Shown one piece after another: positions 11,153 through 24,426 of a DNA stretch of 64,000 bases; position 1 is the first letter of the stretch, and each line of letters begins with the position of its first letter. The notes under the pieces were generated by a model. That model was given only the letters and a program-made list of their open reading frames with translations, was not told the origin of the DNA and did no database searches. The DNA comes from Cunninghamella blakesleeana. Lineage: Eukaryota > Mucoromycota > Mucoromycetes > Mucorales > Cunninghamellaceae. Made by a program: the position numbers and the translations under genes. The stretch covers positions 2,625,501 through 2,689,500 of the forward strand of contig JAFCIZ010000002.1 of assembly GCA_017871115.1 (NCBI GenBank), written 5' to 3'.

Positions 11153-12869
11153 TTTATTACTATACTATTCTTCATAGTAGCTGATGCATATGTGCTTATA
11201 TTTAATTATGTGTTATTTTTATACCGTTAGATCGTTAACCCAGCCTTTCATAAATCATTACCTGTAAAATTATTTGATGAATCCGTTCAAGATTTGTTTG
11301 ATATATGGGAAGAAAATTATCCTCAAAATGAGTTTACTTTAGATGTTACAAAATATTTTGATCGATTAACCCTTCAAATTATTGGTAAATATCATTATTA
11401 TTTTTATATATTAGCGTTTCTTATTTTATTTTTCTGTTAACCATATTAATTATTATCACTATGTGTTTTATTCTCTATTTTTAAATGTAGGTAAAGCTGG
11501 ATTTGGATTTGATTTTAATTCTATTAAAGATGAAAATAGCGAATGGCAAATAGTTTATAGAAATGTGCTTGAAAACCTTCGTAATGTCTTCTTCCTATTG
11601 TTTCCAAAACTAGAGCAAAATTATTTATGGTTATTCCCTAAACGCCGAAGAGAATTCGAAGAATTACATAAATGGAGAAGTTTATTATTTCAAGTTATTG
11701 AAAGTAAACGTAAAGAAATGAAGGAAAGCAAGAATCAAGGCTTGGATGAATCAGAAAAGGATTTACTTACTCTTATGCTAGAAAGTGAGCTTAGTGGTGA
11801 AGGCATTTTATCAAATGAAGAACTTGTTAGCGATATTGCTGTTTTCTTTGCTGGTGAGTTTATATATATCTTAGATTAAAAATAAGAATAATGCAAGATA
11901 TAAAGAAAAGATATTTTATTAATTCGATTTTTTTTCTTCCTTTTTTTAACATATAGCCGGGTATAGTATTAATATTATTTAAAGATTATAGTATTGATTT
12001 TTGGTTAAATAATACTTTATACTAATCATTTTTTTTTAAAAAAAATTAGTCATGATACCACATCAACTGCAACTTCAGCAGCATTTTATTATTTAGCGGC
12101 TAATCCAGATATCCAAGAAAAAGCAAGACAGGAAGTAATTAATGTATTATATCCAAATGGTGAAATAAAAGAAGATATATCCATAACTATTGAAGATACA
12201 AAAAAATTTGTTTACCTCAACCAAATTATCAAGGAAGTTTTACGTATTCATCCACCATTGGTCTTCTTAATTAGTCCCCGTAAAGTTACTCAAGATGTTG
12301 ATTTAAATGGTGTCTTTTTACCAAAAGGAAGTTTGGTAAATCCCAACATTTATGATACTCACCATTCTAGTAATGTTTGGCATGATCCCGAAACTTTTAA
12401 TCCTGATAGATGGTCACCTGATGGTGAAGCGGAACAATTAGCTGGTAAAGGCATGGCATGGTAAGATTTAATCATTTCTAATTTTTTTAAAAAAATAAAT
12501 GACTTTTGTTTCTAATAATAAATATTTATTATTTTAACATTTTAATATTTTTATTATTTAATTGTATTTAGGATTCCTTTTTCTAATGGTACTCGTACTT
12601 GCCTTGGGATGAATTTCAGTTTATTAGAACAACGAGTAATCCTTGCTAAATTTCGTAAGTACTAGTTTTATTATTATTATTTTGTGTACAAGTTGGTAAA
12701 CAAAGAACTTTTTATTAATATTAATATTTATTATTTTTATACTATATACTTAGTGATTAAATACGAATGGTCATTACCTAAGGATTCTATACATCACGAT
12801 CACTTAGTTGCACTATATTCCGTTCTTACCACACCAGTTAACTTGAATATTCAATTTAAAAGAAGATAA
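10472..12869 (+). CDS. Cytochrome P450, CYP509-like, tandem copy 3
   Basis: Eight exons: 10472-10868, 10990-11102, 11231-11384, 11491-11853, 11957-11960, 12050-12460, 12572-12654 and 12754-12869, coding 546 aa. The hinge reads PPKHLKHLPY, the I-helix AGHDTTS, ExxR is EVLR, PDRW is kept and the heme loop is FSNGTRTCLG with Cys491. It is the closest paralogue of copy 1, with which it shares exact stretches in one intron and in the ExxR exon. It lacks the heme-loop intron present in copy 1 between Ile and Gly. All catalytic landmarks are intact, so an active membrane monooxygenase is inferred. Substrate choice may differ from copy 1, because the residues after the ExxR motif (LVFLIS versus VILLPS) fall where substrate-recognition residues usually lie. 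Confidence 0.9.
11957..11960 (+). other. 4-nt micro-exon of P450 copy 3
   Basis: CCGG between a TATAG acceptor and a GTATAG donor. It completes Ala-Ala-Gly-His-Asp-Thr-Thr. The one-base difference from copies 1 and 2 is silent (GCT/GCC for Ala). Confidence 0.8.
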
Positions 12870-14306
12870 CAATGGTTTTTAACAAATAGTTTTATTATTA
12901 CTATTATTATATTATTTTATTAAATAAGTAAATGAACAAGTATATTTTTTTATTGGTTAGAATTAAAATTTTAAGAGGACATATCATAAAAAAGCAAAAA
13001 TAGTGTTCAAATGGAGGAAATTTAATATGCTATAGTTCTGTTTATTTTCATTAATAAAAAAACATTGAGTAGAATTATATCTTTTTATCTAAAAATCCAA
13101 TAAAGAGTTTGTACTGTTCGTAGCGAATATTATATTATAATCCTTATTATGAGTTTCTTGCATTAGAATCAATTTTAAAAACTATGCAAATATAAAATAG
13201 AATAGAATAAAATGAATAATTATTTAGATAATTTTATTATAAATATACTATTCTTAGCATTAATTTTTAATTCATCAAAGTTATATCATTGGGTTTCAAA
13301 TAAAAAATATAGATCCCTCTTTTCCTTAAATTGTTTATTTTATATGGCACAACTGTATTACAATTGAGATTTTCTTTTCATCATGTTTTCGAAGGTAGTA
13401 TCATTTTTTAATGTCATTCAATAAAAAAAAATGTCGATTGCTTTTATTATTTATTATTTTATTTTAAAGAAAAAAAAGACGGTGGGAAAAATTGGAGAAA
13501 TTTATTATATTTTAAAATTTTTTTAATAGTTATTTAATTCATCTTTTTCTACCTACTTAACTTGGATTTTATTATCTTTTATTTTTCACTCAAATACAAA
13601 GTGTAGGTAACTAATAGTCATCACCGATATCTATATATAGTTAGTTTATTAATATTTTCATTGTGCTCAAAAATAAATAAATATAATTCCTTTTATGTAT
13701 ATAATATTTTAATGATCAATGTTCATGCTGAAACAGTCTACGCGAGCTTAAATTTTTTGCCAATTTCCATTTGCTGAGTCAGTTTAATTTCCCATCCTTA
13801 AATATTTTTGTACTCATGAACAATGTTAACTTTTTAATTTTACTTCAAAAAACCTAAATTTTCTACATAATATTTCGATGAATTTCGGAAATTCAAAAAC
13901 TGAAAATTTACTATAAAATCAATAAAGTTAACGTTATGTATGTAAAATATAAAGAAAACCTAAAATAGTTTACGTTATATATAAAATAAATTTATTAAAT
14001 ACAAAAGGACATTTTTTCCCAGATTTAATACATTTCCCCAAGGTTTTATTGTTATTTTTATAACATATCCAAAAAAAAGTTTATCCAATAGTTTTTTAGT
14101 GTTCAAAAAAAAAGGAAAAACAATATAACCAAGAGTGATCGCTTAATCATATGCAAAATATAAATTTTTTTACATATGGTTTTAAATGCCGCTCCTTTTC
14201 AATATCCTTTTTATAAGACTCACTTTTTTCTTTTTTCTCCTTTCCGTTTTTTATTTTCTTTGTTTTATTTTTTTTCCCTATCTTATTTTTCTTTTAAATA
14301 TAAATC
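12870..14306. other. Intergenic region between P450 copies 3 and 4
   Basis: About 1.4 kb with no frame or P450 remnant that I can recognise. The last 85 bp before the copy 4 ATG form an almost pure pyrimidine tract (about 14222-14300), a common promoter/leader feature in this genome. Confidence 0.6.
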
Positions 14307-16938
14307 ATGTCCCAAATTATTCAAACAGTCAATAAATATTTTGACACTAGTATAATTAATTGGCAAAGTATACTTGATTGGTATGAACAGCATTTATCGC
14401 GTTTTACAAACACAAGAGCGAAGCGAGTGACAATTACAGCCGCTATATCTCTTGCTGTTATTGGACACACTATTCATCGTTTACTTACTCCTCCTAAACA
14501 CTTACAACATATTCCGCATATCTCAGCCATTGCTTTAATGAAAAATTTTATCTTTAAAAAAACACCTTCACATATTATTATGCGCGATTTATCTATGCCT
14601 TTGGTTGAAAAACATGGTATATATCTTCGACTTGATCGTTCTGGCTGGACTATTCACTGTAAGAATATATAAATATATATTAAAAATTGAAATAAATACA
14701 AATAATTAGAATGATAGTAACAATGATGAATATCATTTTTTATTTATTATTAGGTGCAACTCCTGAGACTGTTAAGCAGGTCTTTTTGAAATCAGGTATA
14801 TACGTATAATTAATAATAATAGCAATAATAATAATAAAAACAATATAAATAAAGATAGAATAAATTAATTAAAATAAAATAAATACATATATATATAACT
14901 ATTTTAGATATTTTTCCCAAGGCAAGCATGAAGAAATTTAGTAAAACTTTAAATCTAAAATTCATTGGCACATCAAATATTCTTTTGGAAAGTGGTCTTG
15001 AATGGAAAAAGCATAGAATGGTAATAAAATTACTGATATAATAATAATAATAATAAATAAACAAATAAATAAATAAATAAAAACATAAAATGTGTACTAT
15101 AGCAGATCCTTTTTTTTTTAAAAAAAAAATCGAAACTTTATCTTATTTTATTATTATATTTATGTGATTTAGCTCGCTAACCCCGCATTCCACCGATCTA
15201 TGCCTGTCCGCCTTTTTGGAGAATTAGCATGCCAAGTTTATGAAATGTGGGATAAAAAGTATCCAACCACCGATTTTGTTGTTGATTTTTCAAAGGCGAT
15301 GGAAAATTTAACTTTAGAAATTATTGGCAAAGCTGGCTTTGATTTTGAATTTAATGCTATTCATGATGAACACAGTGAAGTAAGTTTATAATTAACCAAT
15401 GATACATACTTTTACATTTTCATATTATTTGCTATGATTATTCATTTTATTCACTATTAATTCTTTATTATTTGTTTTTTAATTTTATAAAAAATATAAA
15501 TAAATAGTGGAAAGTTGTATATGACGAAGTTAGTGCTGCAGTTCGTAACCCATTATTCCTTTTTTTCCCTATATTGGATACTAAATTCTTATGGTTATTC
15601 ACTGACCGTCAAAAAAAACATAAAACTCTTGAAAAATTCTTAACAATGTTGGAATCTATTATTGATAAAAAACGTAAAAATATTAAGGAAAACATTGATA
15701 ATGGTATTGAAGAAGCTGAAAAAGATTTGCTTACTCTCATGATTGAAAGTGAATTCCGTGGTGAAGGTGTTTTAACAAATGAAGAATTATTAGGCGATCT
15801 TGCTATTTTCTTTGTAGCTGGGTAAGTTAATATATAAGTGCAATATATATATATATATATTAAAAAGTATATATTTATGAATTCTAATATTTTATATACT
15901 TTTTCTTTTATTTCTTCTTATTTTAGTCATGATACCACTGCAAATAGTTTGTCTGCAGCTATTTACTACTTAGGAAAGCACCAAGACATTCAAGATAAAG
16001 CTCGTAAAGAAATCCTCAGCGTTTTGTGTCCTAATGGTGAAGAACCAAGAGAAGATATTTTACCATCTATTGAACAAACAAAGGAATTTATTTATTTAAA
16101 TCAAGTAATGAAGGAGACATTAAGAGTAAGTTAGCAAATAGAATATATATATAATAGTTGACTCTTAATAATATTTTCATTTTATTTATTTTTATTTTCT
16201 AATTTTTAGATGAATGGGTCTGTTGTATCATTGGTATCGCCCAGAAAAACAACCAAAGATACTTATTTAAACAATTATTATGTACCTAAAGATAGCTTAG
16301 TTTCGGTAAATATATGTACAAAAAAAGGAAAGGAAAAAAATACATTTTATATATATGATTACAGTTTCAATTAACATAATATATATTTCTACTTTAATTA
16401 TTAAAATAGGTTAATATTTATGATTTACATCATTCCAGTAACGTTTGGGATGATCCTGAAACTTTTAATCCAGATAGATGGGGTCCTGGTGGTGAAGCTG
16501 ATCAAAAAGCTGGTAGTGGCATGTCATGGGTTCCTTTTTCTAATGGGTCCCGTCAATGTATGCAAATACTATGATAAATTAAACAATGGCAATATATCAT
16601 ATTCATTTTCTAACCTGAATATTTTTATTTTATATTATGCATTTAAACAGGTATTGGTATGAATTTCAGTTTGATTGAACAACGTGTCATTCTTTCTACT
16701 CTATGTAAGTAATTCTTTTAAAGCATTTTTTATAATCATACCCTCTTATGCATTTGTATATAATTAATTATATTAATTTTTACTTTTTACATTTATTTTA
16801 TTATTTTACATTTATTTAGTACGAAGATATACTTGGAAATTACCTGAAGGGTCACCTCATGCTGAACGTATTATAACTGGAAATAGTTTAGTAATGAATA
16901 TAAAAGATTTAAATATTTGTTTCCACAAACGATTCTGA
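14307..16938 (+). CDS. Cytochrome P450, CYP509-like, tandem copy 4
   Basis: Ten exons: 14307-14658, 14754-14795, 14908-15020, 15173-15379, 15508-15821, 15927-16125, 16210-16305, 16410-16557, 16651-16704 and 16820-16938, coding 547 aa. The hinge is PPKHLQHIPH, the I-helix AGHDTTA, ExxR is ETLR, PDRW is present and the heme loop is FSNGSRQCIG with Cys491. There is no micro-exon: the AG of the I-helix is read through from the preceding exon. Two introns are private to it (after Ile-His, and after HDEHSE), and three positions are shared with copy 5 only or mainly (before VNIYD, inside the heme Cys codon, near ExxR). It has therefore had a different intron history from copies 1-3. Substrate unknown. 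Confidence 0.88.
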
Positions 16939-17469
16939 ATTAATTAGTAAATTTGTTATACAAAAATGAAATTAATAAAACAAAAATAAGCCTTTTCCAT
17001 AATATTTATGTAAATAAAATATCCAACTTCATATAATTAAATACGCAATATTTTTATTTTTATTTTAAAAAAAAAGGATATGAGAAAATAGATAAAAATG
17101 CATATTTTTTTCTTATATATTATAAAATATAAGTATACATTATTGTTTGTGATTAAATTAACTATAGAAGCTAGAGAATGTGTATTTTTTTTTTTGTTTA
17201 TTCTAATACTGTATTATATCGATAAAGTATTGTAGTAAAATAAAAATATGTGACAAACTGAATTGCTTTTTGATATGTGATATAATATTTTCCTTATTCA
17301 TGCATAATTATAAATAATAGGAATACTAGTACAATAAAAATAATTTTTAAATTCAAGTGCCGCTGCTCTATTTTTTTAGTAGTGTGATAAGTTTTAAATT
17401 TCTCTTTTTTCTTTTTAAAAAAAATAAATTAGCATATACATATATATATTTATATATACATAATCCCTT
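16939..17469. other. Intergenic region before the CBS-like gene
   Basis: No gene seen. AT-rich sequence with a T run near 17190, presumably the 3' region of P450 copy 4 and the promoter of the following gene. Confidence 0.5.
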
Positions 17470-18606
17470 ATGTCTCAATCTGCTCCTCCAATTACTGATA
17501 CTCTTACTGATGGAGTAGGACATACTCCTATGGTTCGTATTGGAACACATAATTATAGTAAGTGTATATATATATATATATATATATATTTGTTTTTTAT
17601 TTCAAGAAAAATAGATGTATGTTAATATTATAATATAAACAACACGTCATTTTTTTTACTCTAAATTTATTGTATGCACCATTAGTTGAATTACTTGCTA
17701 AGCTTGAATATACTAATCCAACTGGAAGTGTTAAAGATAGAGTCGCAAAACATATATTGCAAGGTAAGTAAATAGTAATACTAATAATAATGATAATAAT
17801 GATAATAGTAATAATAAAGATAGTATATACTGGAGCTGCATAAATACAAAATAATAGGCATATTAACATGAATATATATTATATTGTATTATGTAATATT
17901 ATATTGAATAGAATATGATCGTCGCAATCATTTAGAAAGTCAACCAACACGGTCTAAAACCATTATTATTCCAACAAGTGGCAATTTGGGTATTTCGATA
18001 GCAACTTTGGCAGCAAGGCAACAACATCGAGTTATATGTATTGTACCAGAACGAACTTCCAAAGATCGGATTGACTTATTAAAAGCGCTTGGTGTAGAAA
18101 TTATACGATCACCTAATGAAGCTCAACCTGAAGCACCCGAAAGTGCTATCTCTGTTGCCAATCGATTAGCTGAACAATTATCTGCCAATGCATCTGTTAT
18201 GATCTTTGATGAAACCACGTTTATTCAAGGTGCTTTTGATGCACTCGCTAATGAAATCGTTCAACAAACTGGTGGGAACTTTGATTATTTATTTGTTGGT
18301 GTGGAGTCAGGTGCTATGATTACTGGTCTTTCAGGTTATCTTAAATCTAAATTACCAAATATAAAAGTAAGCTAATAAGTATATACGTTTAAAGAAGTAA
18401 ATATATTGTTTCTTCTTCTTTTTTTCTTTTGAGCTAATTTTTTTTACCAAAAAAATAACTTTTATTTTATTATGCAGGTAATTGGCGTAGAACCTACTGA
18501 TTCAGTATTAAGTGATACAACTCAAACTCATGCAATCCATAGACCAGTAAAGTCGAGTATAGATAATAAAAATAAAAATAAATGAAATTATTGATGATTA
18601 TTGGTG

Positions 18607-18639
<33 letters not shown>

Positions 18640-19667
18640 AGGAATGGAAAGTAGAAGATATAGGTAATAATACAATTCCTAATTCATTGGATAAATCAAA
18701 AGTAGATGACTGGATAAAAATAACAGATAAGGCAGCCTATTCAACAGCAAGAAGACTTATTCGCGATCAAGGTATTCTGTGCGGTCCTTCTTCTGGTGCT
18801 GTAGTTGCCGCCGCCATTCATTATTCCACTTATAATCCACCTGAAAATCATTCAACACATGAGTATCGGGCTGTTGTATTACTTAATGATAAGGCACAGC
18901 ATTATACATCTACCTTACTAAATGATGAATGGTTGTTTGAAAATGATTTGGCTGATGATTTGATGATTAAAGAACTGGAATACTTGTCCTATGATAGATA
19001 CCGTGCTGTAGGTTTTTACATCTATATCCTGTTATTTTATTCTTAAAAACAGAAAAGAAAAATGGAAACAAATCTATACTATCATATTCACTTTTTATTT
19101 TTTGCATCCTTATTATTATTTATTTTTATTTTATTTTTATTTTTTAATAGGCAAGTGTAGAAGATCTTCAATTGCCAGCTGCAGTTACTATTCCGCCATC
19201 CACAACCGTATCAAGAGCAATAAATGTCATGATAGAAAGAGAATATTCGCAATTGCCTGTAGTACATGCTGAAAATAAAAAGTTAGTTGGTTATGTATCA
19301 CTAACTTCATTACAATCACGTTTGGATCAAGGTTCAATCAAATTGGATGATAGTGTGGAATCATGTATGTTTTCCTTTAAAAATGCGAAATCATCTGGCA
19401 TGGTTTATCAATTAATCACTCCTGATACTAGTTTAGCTGATTTAGGTAATACATTAGAAAACTAAATAAGAAAAGATATTATAAAAAAGGTTTAGACTTA
19501 TTTTATTATTGTTTTTATTTTACTGATATTTTTTTTTAAAAAAAATAGCTAAATTCTTTGAAAAGAATTCATTCGCCGTTGTAACCGATGAAAATAGAAA
19601 ATGGTGCCTTGGTGTAGCTACTAAATATGACTTGATTAGTTTTCTCCATCGCCGCCAAATATTATAA
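17470..19667 (+). CDS. Divergent cystathionine beta-synthase-like protein
   Basis: Seven exons: 17470-17557, 17686-17763, 17912-18366, 18478-18546, 18642-19007, 19151-19445 and 19549-19667, coding 489 aa, close to the length of yeast CBS. The fold-type II PLP core is recognisable: the Schiff-base lysine in PTGSVKDR (Lys46), a TSGNLG substrate loop, PESAISVANRL, and GPSSGA near the end of the core. A C-terminal CBS-domain pair follows (TTVSRAINVMIEREYSQLPVV and AKFFEKNSFAVVTDENRKW regions). There is no N-terminal heme-binding extension. Several usually invariant spots are changed: the glycine-rich phosphate loop GTGGT reads VESGAM, and the DQY-N-NP-AHY stretch reads FDETTFIQGAFDA. Whether it still makes cystathionine is doubtful; a regulatory or changed-substrate role is possible. 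Confidence 0.8.
18606..18635. repeat. Poly-T tract in an intron
   Basis: About 30 consecutive T bases in the intron before the fifth exon of the CBS-like gene, acting as an extended polypyrimidine tract before the acceptor. Confidence 0.7.
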
Positions 19668-19920
19668 CTTGTAAATAACAAGTTAAAGGTAAAGAAAAAA
19701 AGAATAAAAAAAATATGACTTTATTGATAATAAAAAAAGTTATAAAAAGTTTATAAGAAATTAAAATGAATGATTATAAGAGAAAAAAGAAAGTAAAATG
19801 AATAATAAAAAAAAAGAAAGAGAAATAAAAAATGAAACAAAATTTAATTGAAAATAATAAATGATAAAAAGAATGGAACAGATAAATTTCTAATTATATA
19901 ACATATATATATGTATTCTT

Positions 19921-20697
19921 TTATTTTAAATTTTTTATTAAAGCAGGTAGTACTTCACGACGCCACTGATCTTTACAAGCCTTTTTTGCTCTACCTACAG
20001 CCAAAGCGATTTTATCCCAAGAAAAAGAAGTCATATCATCTAATTGCTTTTCTTTTATAATAGCTTTTAATAAACTGATTCGTTCGTTTTCTTTCCATCT
20101 TGGTTTAGTCATTGAATGAGACACATTTGAAGAAGACGTGAATGCTGATGATGTTGATGATGCTGATGATGTTGATGATGATGATGATGATATAGACATG
20201 GAGCGACCTATATTATTATCATTATCATCAACCATACTAATATTATTATTTAGATGATCTGGATGTATGAATACAGTAGATGATGATGATGATGGATGTG
20301 ATTTTATATTTCCTGATAAAGATAGCATATTTGAAGCACGTGTGATTATTTTTGATCTCTTTGATCTACGTATTTTTCTATTATTATCATTTTTATTGTT
20401 ATCATTATTAGCTGGATTAAATGAGTTAGGTGATGAGTTTATATTAGAAGTTAAAAAATTGTGATTAGTAGGATGAATATTATTTGAATGATGATGATGA
20501 CTGGAACTTAAAAGAGGTTGACTTAGTAAAAGTGGTGGTAATATATAATCTGATGATACCAATGGTGAAAGGTTTGTTTGAAATGATGAATTAGGTTCAG
20601 GTTGCCAATTTAACATAGAAGAAAGAGAAGGTAATTGGTAATTATTATTATTATTGGTGATAGGCAGATTATTTTGATTTGGTACATTTGTTTCCAT
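19921..20697 (-). CDS. Myb/SANT-like DNA-binding protein with low-complexity N-terminus
   Basis: Single exon, 258 aa. The first 195 residues are rich in Asn, Ser and Pro with two basic stretches (KIRRSKRSK), typical of a disordered regulatory region. The last 60 residues form a Myb-like helix bundle: PRWKENERISLLKAIIKEK, then FSWDKIALAVGRAKKACKDQW, with the spaced tryptophans (W...W...W) of a SANT/Myb unit and a KDQWRR recognition helix. A single unit like this is common in fungal transcription factors. It converges on the CBS-like gene (253 bp between stops) and diverges from the Ecl1-like gene. The exact family is not recognised; the targets are unknown. Confidence 0.75.
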   Translation of the reverse strand: METNVPNQNNLPITNNNNNYQLPSLSSMLNWQPEPNSSFQTNLSPLVSSDYILPPLLLSQPLLSSSHHHHSNNIHPTNHNFLTSNINSSPNSFNPANNDNNKNDNNRKIRRSKRSKIITRASNMLSLSGNIKSHPSSSSSTVFIHPDHLNNNISMVDDNDNNIGRSMSISSSSSSTSSASSTSSAFTSSSNVSHSMTKPRWKENERISLLKAIIKEKQLDDMTSFSWDKIALAVGRAKKACKDQWRREVLPALIKNLK

Positions 20698-21369
20698 AGT
20701 TATAAATTATTAGCACTGTCACTACTTGTCATAAATATGACCCAAATAAATAAATAAAATATCAATTAGTGAAAGGCTAAAAGTAAAAAAAATAAAAATA
20801 AAAAAAAGCTCACATTTATATTTATATGTGTTTCATTGTTTATAATAAATACATAGTTTTCATTGTTAATATTCTTAATGATATTTACAAGAAATCTTTT
20901 TTTCCATGGACCTTTTGGTTCATTAAAAACATCACAACGATCTTGTCAAAAAATACGTAAATAAAAAAGAAATTCATTGTTCCTTTTTTAACTCTATGAC
21001 ATAACGAATATTAATATTTATTTTATCTATATAATTTATAAAAAATATTAAAGTATATAAAAAATAAGAATATAATTTATTCTAGATAATAAACATACAT
21101 TATTAAACAACTTATATATATACATGTTTATGAATTATGTATGAGAAGTTTATATGTATTATATATATGTTTACCATATATAGATAAGCATAAAAAAAAG
21201 GAGAGAAAAAAAAATCACTTCATGCATACGGGTGTTTTTATATAAAATCTGGGTTTTTTTTGATCGTTTTCTTTTTCTTTCTTTCTTCTCTTTTTTCTTT
21301 TTTCCTTTCCTTCCTTTCCCTTCCCTTCCTTTTTTTTTATTATTTTATTACTTTATATTTCTTTTTTAA
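20698..21369. promoter_or_regulatory. Divergent promoter region between the Myb-like and Ecl1-like genes
   Basis: About 670 bp between two outward starts with no gene seen. A long CT-rich tract (about 21253-21340) precedes the rightward start. No specific operator could be identified. Confidence 0.45.
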
Positions 21370-21733
21370 ATGGATACCAATATATGTTTATATTGTGAAA
21401 AACATTTAGAAAAGGTAAAAATAGAATAATAATAATAAATATACTAAATAGTTCATTATTTATGATTGATTAAAACAGAAATAATAATCATTTTATTATC
21501 ATTATTTTATATATATAATATAATTATCACTATATTAGGTTAATATCTATCAAAGTGTATTTTGTTCTAGATTATGCCATGAAAAGGAATCATTAAAAGC
21601 AGCAGTACCTTCATTAGAACTACTTCAATCCATATCTAAGCGTAATCAACAATTTTCTTTTATCAGAAAATCAATAAGAAATAATGTACATATAGTCTCT
21701 CCTTCATCTATCACTTCTTTAGAATCTTTATAA
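21370..21733 (+). CDS. Ecl1-like small zinc-binding protein (lifespan-factor family)
   Basis: Two exons, 21370-21414 and 21539-21733, give 79 aa. The N-terminus has the pattern C-x2-C (ICLYCEKH), then, after the splice, FCSRLCHEKE, i.e. C-x2-C...FCS-x2-C. This pattern, in a protein of under 100 residues that starts almost at the first cysteine, matches the Ecl1/Ecl2/Ecl3 family known in fission yeast to extend chronological lifespan and respond to nutrient and metal starvation. The rest is a basic, Ser-rich tail (KRNQQFSFIRKSIRNN) without a further domain. The intron is phase 0 with a GTAAAA donor and TTAG acceptor, and the stop (21731-21733) follows cleanly. Family assignment rests on the cysteine pattern and size only. 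Confidence 0.65.
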
Positions 21734-22034
21734 CCTTTTTTATTTTTATTTTTTTAATGATCGCCATAAAATCAACTATTTTATATCATTATTTGTATAT
21801 TTATCAACCAATTAATTCATTTAAATCATCAAACCATCAAAAAGTTAATGAAAAAAAATTCTTCCCGTCGTATCTTTTTTTTTTTTTATTTTTTAAAAAA
21901 ATAAAAAAGTAAAAATAAAATAATAATAATTATTATCCATTTTTATATATTTATACGTATGTTTTTTATTATAGTTGCTTTTTATTTTATATATTTTTTA
22001 TTGTAAAAGAATAAAGTTATTTTTGCGTTTTTAT

Positions 22035-24384
22035 TTATTTCACACGTAAAACAGCACGGACATCCATTAAAAATGGTAATAAATGATCTTTAAAGGATTG
22101 AGCCATATCTTTTGTAATAGAGGGAGGAAGCTTTGGAGTGGCTTCGTCTAACTTTTTAAATGCATTGATCAAACGAGGCTCTAAAGATTTGGGTTGTTGA
22201 GAAATGATTTGGTTCACAATGGAAATATAGGTTTCGGGCTCCGCACAAATTAACGCTAATAATGCATCGGATGCTATGTTGACAACGGATGCATCTAAAT
22301 GTTGAAATAGGAGCACGTTCAATAATTCACTTGTAAGTTTGGAAATAGGTTCTTTTATAAACTCAATATTTCCTAATAGAGTAAAAATAAAAAAGAAAGA
22401 GAGAGAGGAAGCGTGTGTAAGATGAGTGAATTGCATTTTTTTTAATGTTTTTAAAATTATACTTTTGTTTATATATATACCTTGACTATACTTATGATGT
22501 AATACCCAACTTCCTAAAGGTACCACTGCTTGTAAAGTAAGAATATTGATCTCTGCTACTGCATGACGAATACCAAACTCAAGACTACCCATCAAATTAT
22601 TGAAAAGAGGAGCAGGTAATCCAAATAATTTATCAGGGAATTGTTCGATTAAATGGGAAACCAATTTAATGTAGGATTGACATAAGTTTGGAATCTATAA
22701 TAAAATAAATAATTAAATAATAGTAATTAATAAAATGATGAAGAGGTTTAAATTATTATTTAAAATATATATTAGTTATACATATATTTCATTACTTGTA
22801 ACATTTGGAAATTAATCATAGGTATGATAGTATTTACACCAAAAATGACTACATCTGCAGCATCTGGTTTGACTAATCCATCTAATTGCTGCTGTCCTTC
22901 AAAATGAGTTGCTATGACGTTATTTAGTAACGATAAAGTAGTGCATATATCTTCATATGGTTTATCAGCCTCTTCTTCTTGGGTATGAACACGTGTTTTG
23001 CCTTGATTAAATGTACCATAAAGACGTATGATTTCAATAATAAACTGGTATAATACTTGTTTTTGTGTATTTTCAAGATTATTGAGGTCCTAATATATAC
23101 ATATATTAAAAAAAAATTATGAGTTCTACTTTTGTATATATATATTTATATTTTCATTAACTTATATTATTATTACCAAACTTCCCATCATGTCAGAAAC
23201 AATTTGTAAAATAGAAAGCTGGACTTCTGGTACATTTTTATAAATGTCCATTAATTGAATAAAGCTTTGGAAAAATCGTGATATAAAACTGTAGATGATA
23301 GCTGTATTATTAAATTGACAAGATAATGCTAAACCATCAAACATCTATTTAAATAAATAAATAATGAATAAATAAATATAAACGTATTGATCACTATGAT
23401 ATTTCACTTTTCCAATATATATATATAATCATAGTTTTGTTTACATCAAGGCCATTCAAAACATTATTCATAACACTTGCTAATTGATAATTCTGAGAAA
23501 AATCTTGTTGATGAAGAATAGCTCCAAGTCGTTCCTATAAGTTATAAAGTTTTTCTTTAGTAATTTAGTATGTGTTTATTTTTTTATTTGCTGTTTATAT
23601 ATATGCTACTATAACTGCTATAGTTAGTTTTATTTCTATATACCTCAATCATTAAAAAGATTAAATTAAGATAATTATTTCTTGCTGCTTCATCGTTAAC
23701 AGTACTGGATATAATAGCTATAGTCTGAACTAAGTAACTATAAACGAATAAGTTAAAAATAAATGTTTAGTTTGAAGCAATAATAGTAAATAAGTATTAA
23801 AAAAATGATGTTTGTAAAAATTTACTTATGAACTACTTCGGGTAAATGCTCTAAATTAGAAGTTATAAATTTCACCAAATCAGGAAAAGAGCCTTAAAAA
23901 AAAACGAAAATCGTAAATATTTAGTAAATAAAATGTCAGTAAAAATAATAAAAATATCATGAATTTCCCCCTTTTTTCCTTTTAATATTATAAATTATTA
24001 AATTTACTTGATTGAATAAGCGCAGTCTTCAAATTCAAACTAGTTCCACATGAATTTAACCATCGAATTAACTGTGTTAATACATCAGGATCTGCACTCC
24101 ATAACATAAAATTGGACTTCATTTGTTCAATAAAAAATTCTATAATTTGTAAACCATGACCATCAGAAGGTCCAGGTTGGCCGTAAGCCTTAGCAATATT
24201 TCCGCTCATAAACCCATAATCATTTTCATTTACTAATAAATAAGATTTACTCCAACGTTCCATATACCATATCAATGTTTCAGCAACGCGTGGGCTACAG
24301 TTTGATGCCTAATATATTATAACAGTGTATATTCATAGATTAGGTCATTTGATCAATATTGATTTTTCTTTTTTTTTTTTTTTA

Positions 24385-24426
<42 letters not shown>

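Noticed and set aside
12870..14306. Possible decayed P450 in the large spacer between copies 3 and 4
   Set aside because: No hinge, ExxR, PDRW or heme-loop remnant was found on either strand.
17368..17869. Minus-strand frames over the first exons of the CBS-like gene
   Set aside because: They cross clear plus-strand exons and introns and encode AT-rich noise.
3513..19667. A biosynthetic gene cluster made of the P450s and the CBS-like enzyme
   Set aside because: No polyketide, peptide or terpene synthase is present and neighbours are housekeeping genes; tandem duplication explains the P450s.
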